The position numbers and the translations under genes were made by a program. A DNA stretch of 64,000 nucleotides, from the NCBI RefSeq assembly GCF_000420845.1, contig NZ_ATVS01000015.1, positions 1-64,000 on the forward strand. The letters run 5' to 3'. This DNA is from Butyrivibrio sp. AE3009 (GTDB lineage Bacteria > Bacillota > Clostridia > Lachnospirales > Lachnospiraceae). Under the pieces are notes generated by a model that had not been told where the DNA came from, made no database searches, and saw only the letters and a program-made list of their open reading frames with translations. Of this stretch, positions 61,719 to 64,000 are shown piece by piece (positions within the stretch are counted from its first letter, which is position 1; each line of letters begins with the position of its first letter).

Positions 61719-63497
61719 TTGAGTAATAATAGTATCGACGCTAAGATGCTGTCGAAGATGTTTTTGACAGGTGCTAAGAATCTCGAGGCTAAGAAAGAGT
61801 GGATCAACGAGCTTAACGTATTCCCCGTTCCCGACGGAGATACCGGAACAAATATGACAATGACTATCATGTCTGCAGCCAAGGAAGTTAGCTCTCTTGG
61901 TAACAACGCTGATATGCAGGCTATCTGTAAGGCGATTTCATCCGGCTCACTTCGTGGTGCAAGAGGTAACTCCGGAGTTATCTTATCTCAGCTCCTTCGT
62001 GGTTTTACCAAGGTTGTTAAGGAACATGATGAGCTTACTGTATCAGTACTTGCAGAGGCTTTTGAGAAGGCTGTCGAGACTGCTTACAAGGCGGTTATGA
62101 AGCCCAAGGAAGGTACAATCCTTACCGTAGCCAAGGGTGCTTCTGAGAAGGCTCATGAGCTCGCTATGGAAGGCTGCGATGATATCGTACGTTTCTGTGA
62201 AGAAGTTATTAAATATGCTGACGAAGTTCTTGCCAAGACTCCGGATATGCTTCCTGTTCTTAAACAGGCCGGTGTTGTTGATTCAGGCGGACAGGGACTG
62301 GTTCAGGTGCTTAAGGGAGCCCTTGATGGATATCTTGGTAAAGAGATAGATCTTTCTATTAAGGAAGAATCAGTAACTCCCGTTTCCAAGAAACAGGACA
62401 AGGCTGCAGCCGAAGAAGATATCAAGTTTGGATATTGTACAGAGTTCATCGTTCTTTTATCCAAGCCTCTTAATGTTAAGCAGGAGATTGACTTCAAGGC
62501 TTTCCTTGAGTCTATCGGCGACAGCATTGTTATGGTTGCTGATGACGAGATTTGTAAGGTACACGTTCATTCCAACGATCCCGGACTTGCTATTCAGAGA
62601 GCTCTTATGTATGGCCAGCTCTCCAATATGAAGATTGACAATATGAGAATGGAGCATCGCGAGAAGCTGTTCCATGAAAATAATGACGGTTCCTGGGCTG
62701 AGATCAAGACAGAGATCAATGGTGCAGCTGAGCTTACACCAACATACCTCCCCGGAGATGATATTCCTCTTGGTGAGAAGGTCGATATGGGCCAGGAAGA
62801 GAAGGCTGAACCCGAGATGCCTCACAAGGAAGTTGGTTTCGTAACTGTATGTGCAGGTGGCGGACTTGCTGATATCTTCAGAGGACTTGGCGTAGATTAT
62901 GTGATCGAGGGTGGTCAGACAATGAATCCTTCAACAGCTGATATTCTTGATGCTGTTGACAAAGTTAACGCCGATACAGTAATCGTTCTGCCCAATAACA
63001 AGAATATTATTCTTGCCGCTAATCAGGCTGCAATTATGTCTGAGGACAATGATGATAACAAGAAGATTGTAGTGGTTCCATCCAAGACTGTTCCTCAGGG
63101 AATTACCGCTCTTATCAATTATGTACCGGGCGGCAGTGTGGAAGAGAGCGTAGCTGCAATGACAGAATCGCTTTCAACAGTTAATACAGGTGAAGTTACT
63201 TATGCAGTCAGAGATACTGTCATTGATGATGTTCAGATCAGACAGGGCGACTACATGGGAATCGGTGATGCCGGAATCCTTGCTGTAGGCGGTGAGATTG
63301 CAGATGTAACCTTTGACATGCTTTCCAAGATGGTGAATGATGAGCTTGAACTTATAAGTGTTTATTACGGAGAGGATGTTGATGAGAAGGATGCTGAGAA
63401 TCTTCGTGCAAGAATCAGCGAGAACTTCCCCGGATGCGATGTTGAGCTTCAGTATGGCGGACAGCCAATTTATTATTACATCGTTTCCGCAGAGTAA
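61719..63497 (+). CDS. fakA: Fatty acid kinase catalytic subunit FakA (DAK2 domain, YloV)
   Basis: A 592-residue protein: an N-terminal DhaL/DAK2 kinase domain with the Mg-ATP motif V-P-D-G-D-T-G-T-N-M-T and GARGNSGVILSQLLRG, a middle domain, and a C-terminal domain (about 360-590) of the FakA type. With a FakB carrier it phosphorylates exogenous fatty acids for phospholipid synthesis. TTG 61719 after GGAGG (61705-61709) is preferred over the longer upstream frame at 61698. Confidence 0.9.
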   Translation: MSNNSIDAKMLSKMFLTGAKNLEAKKEWINELNVFPVPDGDTGTNMTMTIMSAAKEVSSLGNNADMQAICKAISSGSLRGARGNSGVILSQLLRGFTKVVKEHDELTVSVLAEAFEKAVETAYKAVMKPKEGTILTVAKGASEKAHELAMEGCDDIVRFCEEVIKYADEVLAKTPDMLPVLKQAGVVDSGGQGLVQVLKGALDGYLGKEIDLSIKEESVTPVSKKQDKAAAEEDIKFGYCTEFIVLLSKPLNVKQEIDFKAFLESIGDSIVMVADDEICKVHVHSNDPGLAIQRALMYGQLSNMKIDNMRMEHREKLFHENNDGSWAEIKTEINGAAELTPTYLPGDDIPLGEKVDMGQEEKAEPEMPHKEVGFVTVCAGGGLADIFRGLGVDYVIEGGQTMNPSTADILDAVDKVNADTVIVLPNNKNIILAANQAAIMSEDNDDNKKIVVVPSKTVPQGITALINYVPGGSVEESVAAMTESLSTVNTGEVTYAVRDTVIDDVQIRQGDYMGIGDAGILAVGGEIADVTFDMLSKMVNDELELISVYYGEDVDEKDAENLRARISENFPGCDVELQYGGQPIYYYIVSAE

Positions 63498-63513
63498 TTT
63501 ATATAACAATGAT

Positions 63514-63535
63514 TAGCCGGGATTTATCCCGGCTA
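63514..63535 (+). terminator. Hairpin after fakA, possible weak terminator
   Basis: A 9-bp stem (TAGCCGGGA/TCCCGGCTA) with a TTTA loop. Only a broken T-tract follows, so some read-through to recG is likely. Confidence 0.5.
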
Positions 63536-63574
63536 TTACTTTATCAGAGGATTCTTTTGTTAAGGGGAAAAAGA

Positions 63575-64000
63575 GTGGGAAACAAAGAATTACAGGAACT
63601 TGTAACTAATCTAAAGGGAATAGGCGACAAGACAGGCAAGCTCTTTGAAAAATGCGGTGTTAAGACCATTGGTAATCTTCTTGAATACTATCCAAGAGGC
63701 TACGATCATTTCAAAGCCCCTGTCAGGGCCTGCGATCTTAGATCCGGAGAAATCAGTGCTGTAAAGCTTACAATAATAGGCAGAGTAACACTTCGCCGTG
63801 TTCGCAATCTATCAATAATCGCATTTGAAGCAGCGGATGCTACAGGCAAGATAAGAATCGCATATTTTAACTCTCCGTATCTTATGAGCTCACTGAAATC
63901 TGGAACCACGCATATTTTCAGAGGTTTGGTTCAGAAAAAGGGGAGCTTTCTTGAGATGAATCAGCCCAAGATGTACCAGGATGAAGAATACGCAGCTCTT
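63575..64000 (+). CDS. recG: ATP-dependent DNA helicase RecG (N-terminal part, cut by window end)
   Basis: The first 142 residues are visible (M-G-N-K-E-L-Q-E-L-V-T-N-L-K-G-I-G-D-K-T...), including the wedge-domain helix-hairpin-helix (LKGIGDKTGKLFEKCGVKTIGNLLEYYPRGY) and the OB-type beta strands. RecG remodels stalled forks and branched DNA. Start GTG 63575 follows AAGGGG (63562-63567). The helicase motifs lie beyond the window. Confidence 0.93.
   Translation, partial: MGNKELQELVTNLKGIGDKTGKLFEKCGVKTIGNLLEYYPRGYDHFKAPVRACDLRSGEISAVKLTIIGRVTLRRVRNLSIIAFEAADATGKIRIAYFNSPYLMSSLKSGTTHIFRGLVQKKGSFLEMNQPKMYQDEEYAAL

Overview
The window looks like chromosome of a motile, anaerobic Lachnospiraceae bacterium, most likely Butyrivibrio or a close relative. 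The support is a Bacillus/Clostridium-type flagellar and chemotaxis superoperon that runs into rpsB-tsf, a six-subunit energy-converting (Ech) NiFe hydrogenase with its hyp genes, minCDE, a very large 2-hydroxyacyl-CoA dehydratase activase-like protein, and sigma-A type promoters (TTGaca-N17-TATAAT). Gene density is high and nearly all genes lie on the + strand. There are no rRNA or tRNA genes, CRISPR arrays or complete insertion sequences.

Layout. 1-6230: an Rpn-family nuclease gene (- strand), then glgX-type glycogen debranching enzyme, a MATE exporter and an ATP-grasp ligase. 6260-30216: flbD/swrD, motAB, fliL, fliM, fliY, fliOPQR, flhB, flhA, flhF, flhG, a PilZ protein, cheB, cheA, cheW, cheC, cheD, a small membrane protein, the flagellar sigma factor, fapA and three uncharacterised genes. 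One of these is a membrane-anchored coiled-coil protein in the place of Bacillus swrB. 30223-32557: a long REP-like hairpin, then rpsB and tsf with their own promoter and structured non-coding RNA. 32614-34524: minC-minD-minE. 34629-45646: an OhrR-like MarR regulator, then a CsoR/RcnR-type metal regulator heading echABCDEF-hypF-hypC-hypD-hypE. 45699-52047: mecA, rluF, a second REP-like hairpin, ligA, metA, a polysaccharide deacetylase and a small coiled-coil protein. 52098-56348 (-): the 1416-residue activase/dehydratase-like protein. 56458-60927: a compact four-gene operon of degenerate signalling proteins. 60944-64000: rpmB (-), then an Asp23 protein, fakA and the start of recG.

Function. 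The first half builds and powers the flagellum (export gate, C-ring, stator, c-di-GMP brake, receptor-coupled kinase, adaptation enzymes and sigma factor). The middle holds a membrane hydrogenase that couples ferredoxin and protons to H2, with part of its maturation machinery and a likely metal sensor.

The least explained parts are the two REP-like hairpins, whose sub-arms covary around a shared core; the 56.5-60.9 kb operon, with a kinase-like receptor lacking its phospho-histidine and ATPase domain, a rhomboid-like protein lacking catalytic residues, and a sigma-like protein lacking region 4; the gene block between the flagellar sigma factor and rpsB; and palindromes laid over promoters. 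Promoters and terminators were found by eye and are predictions.
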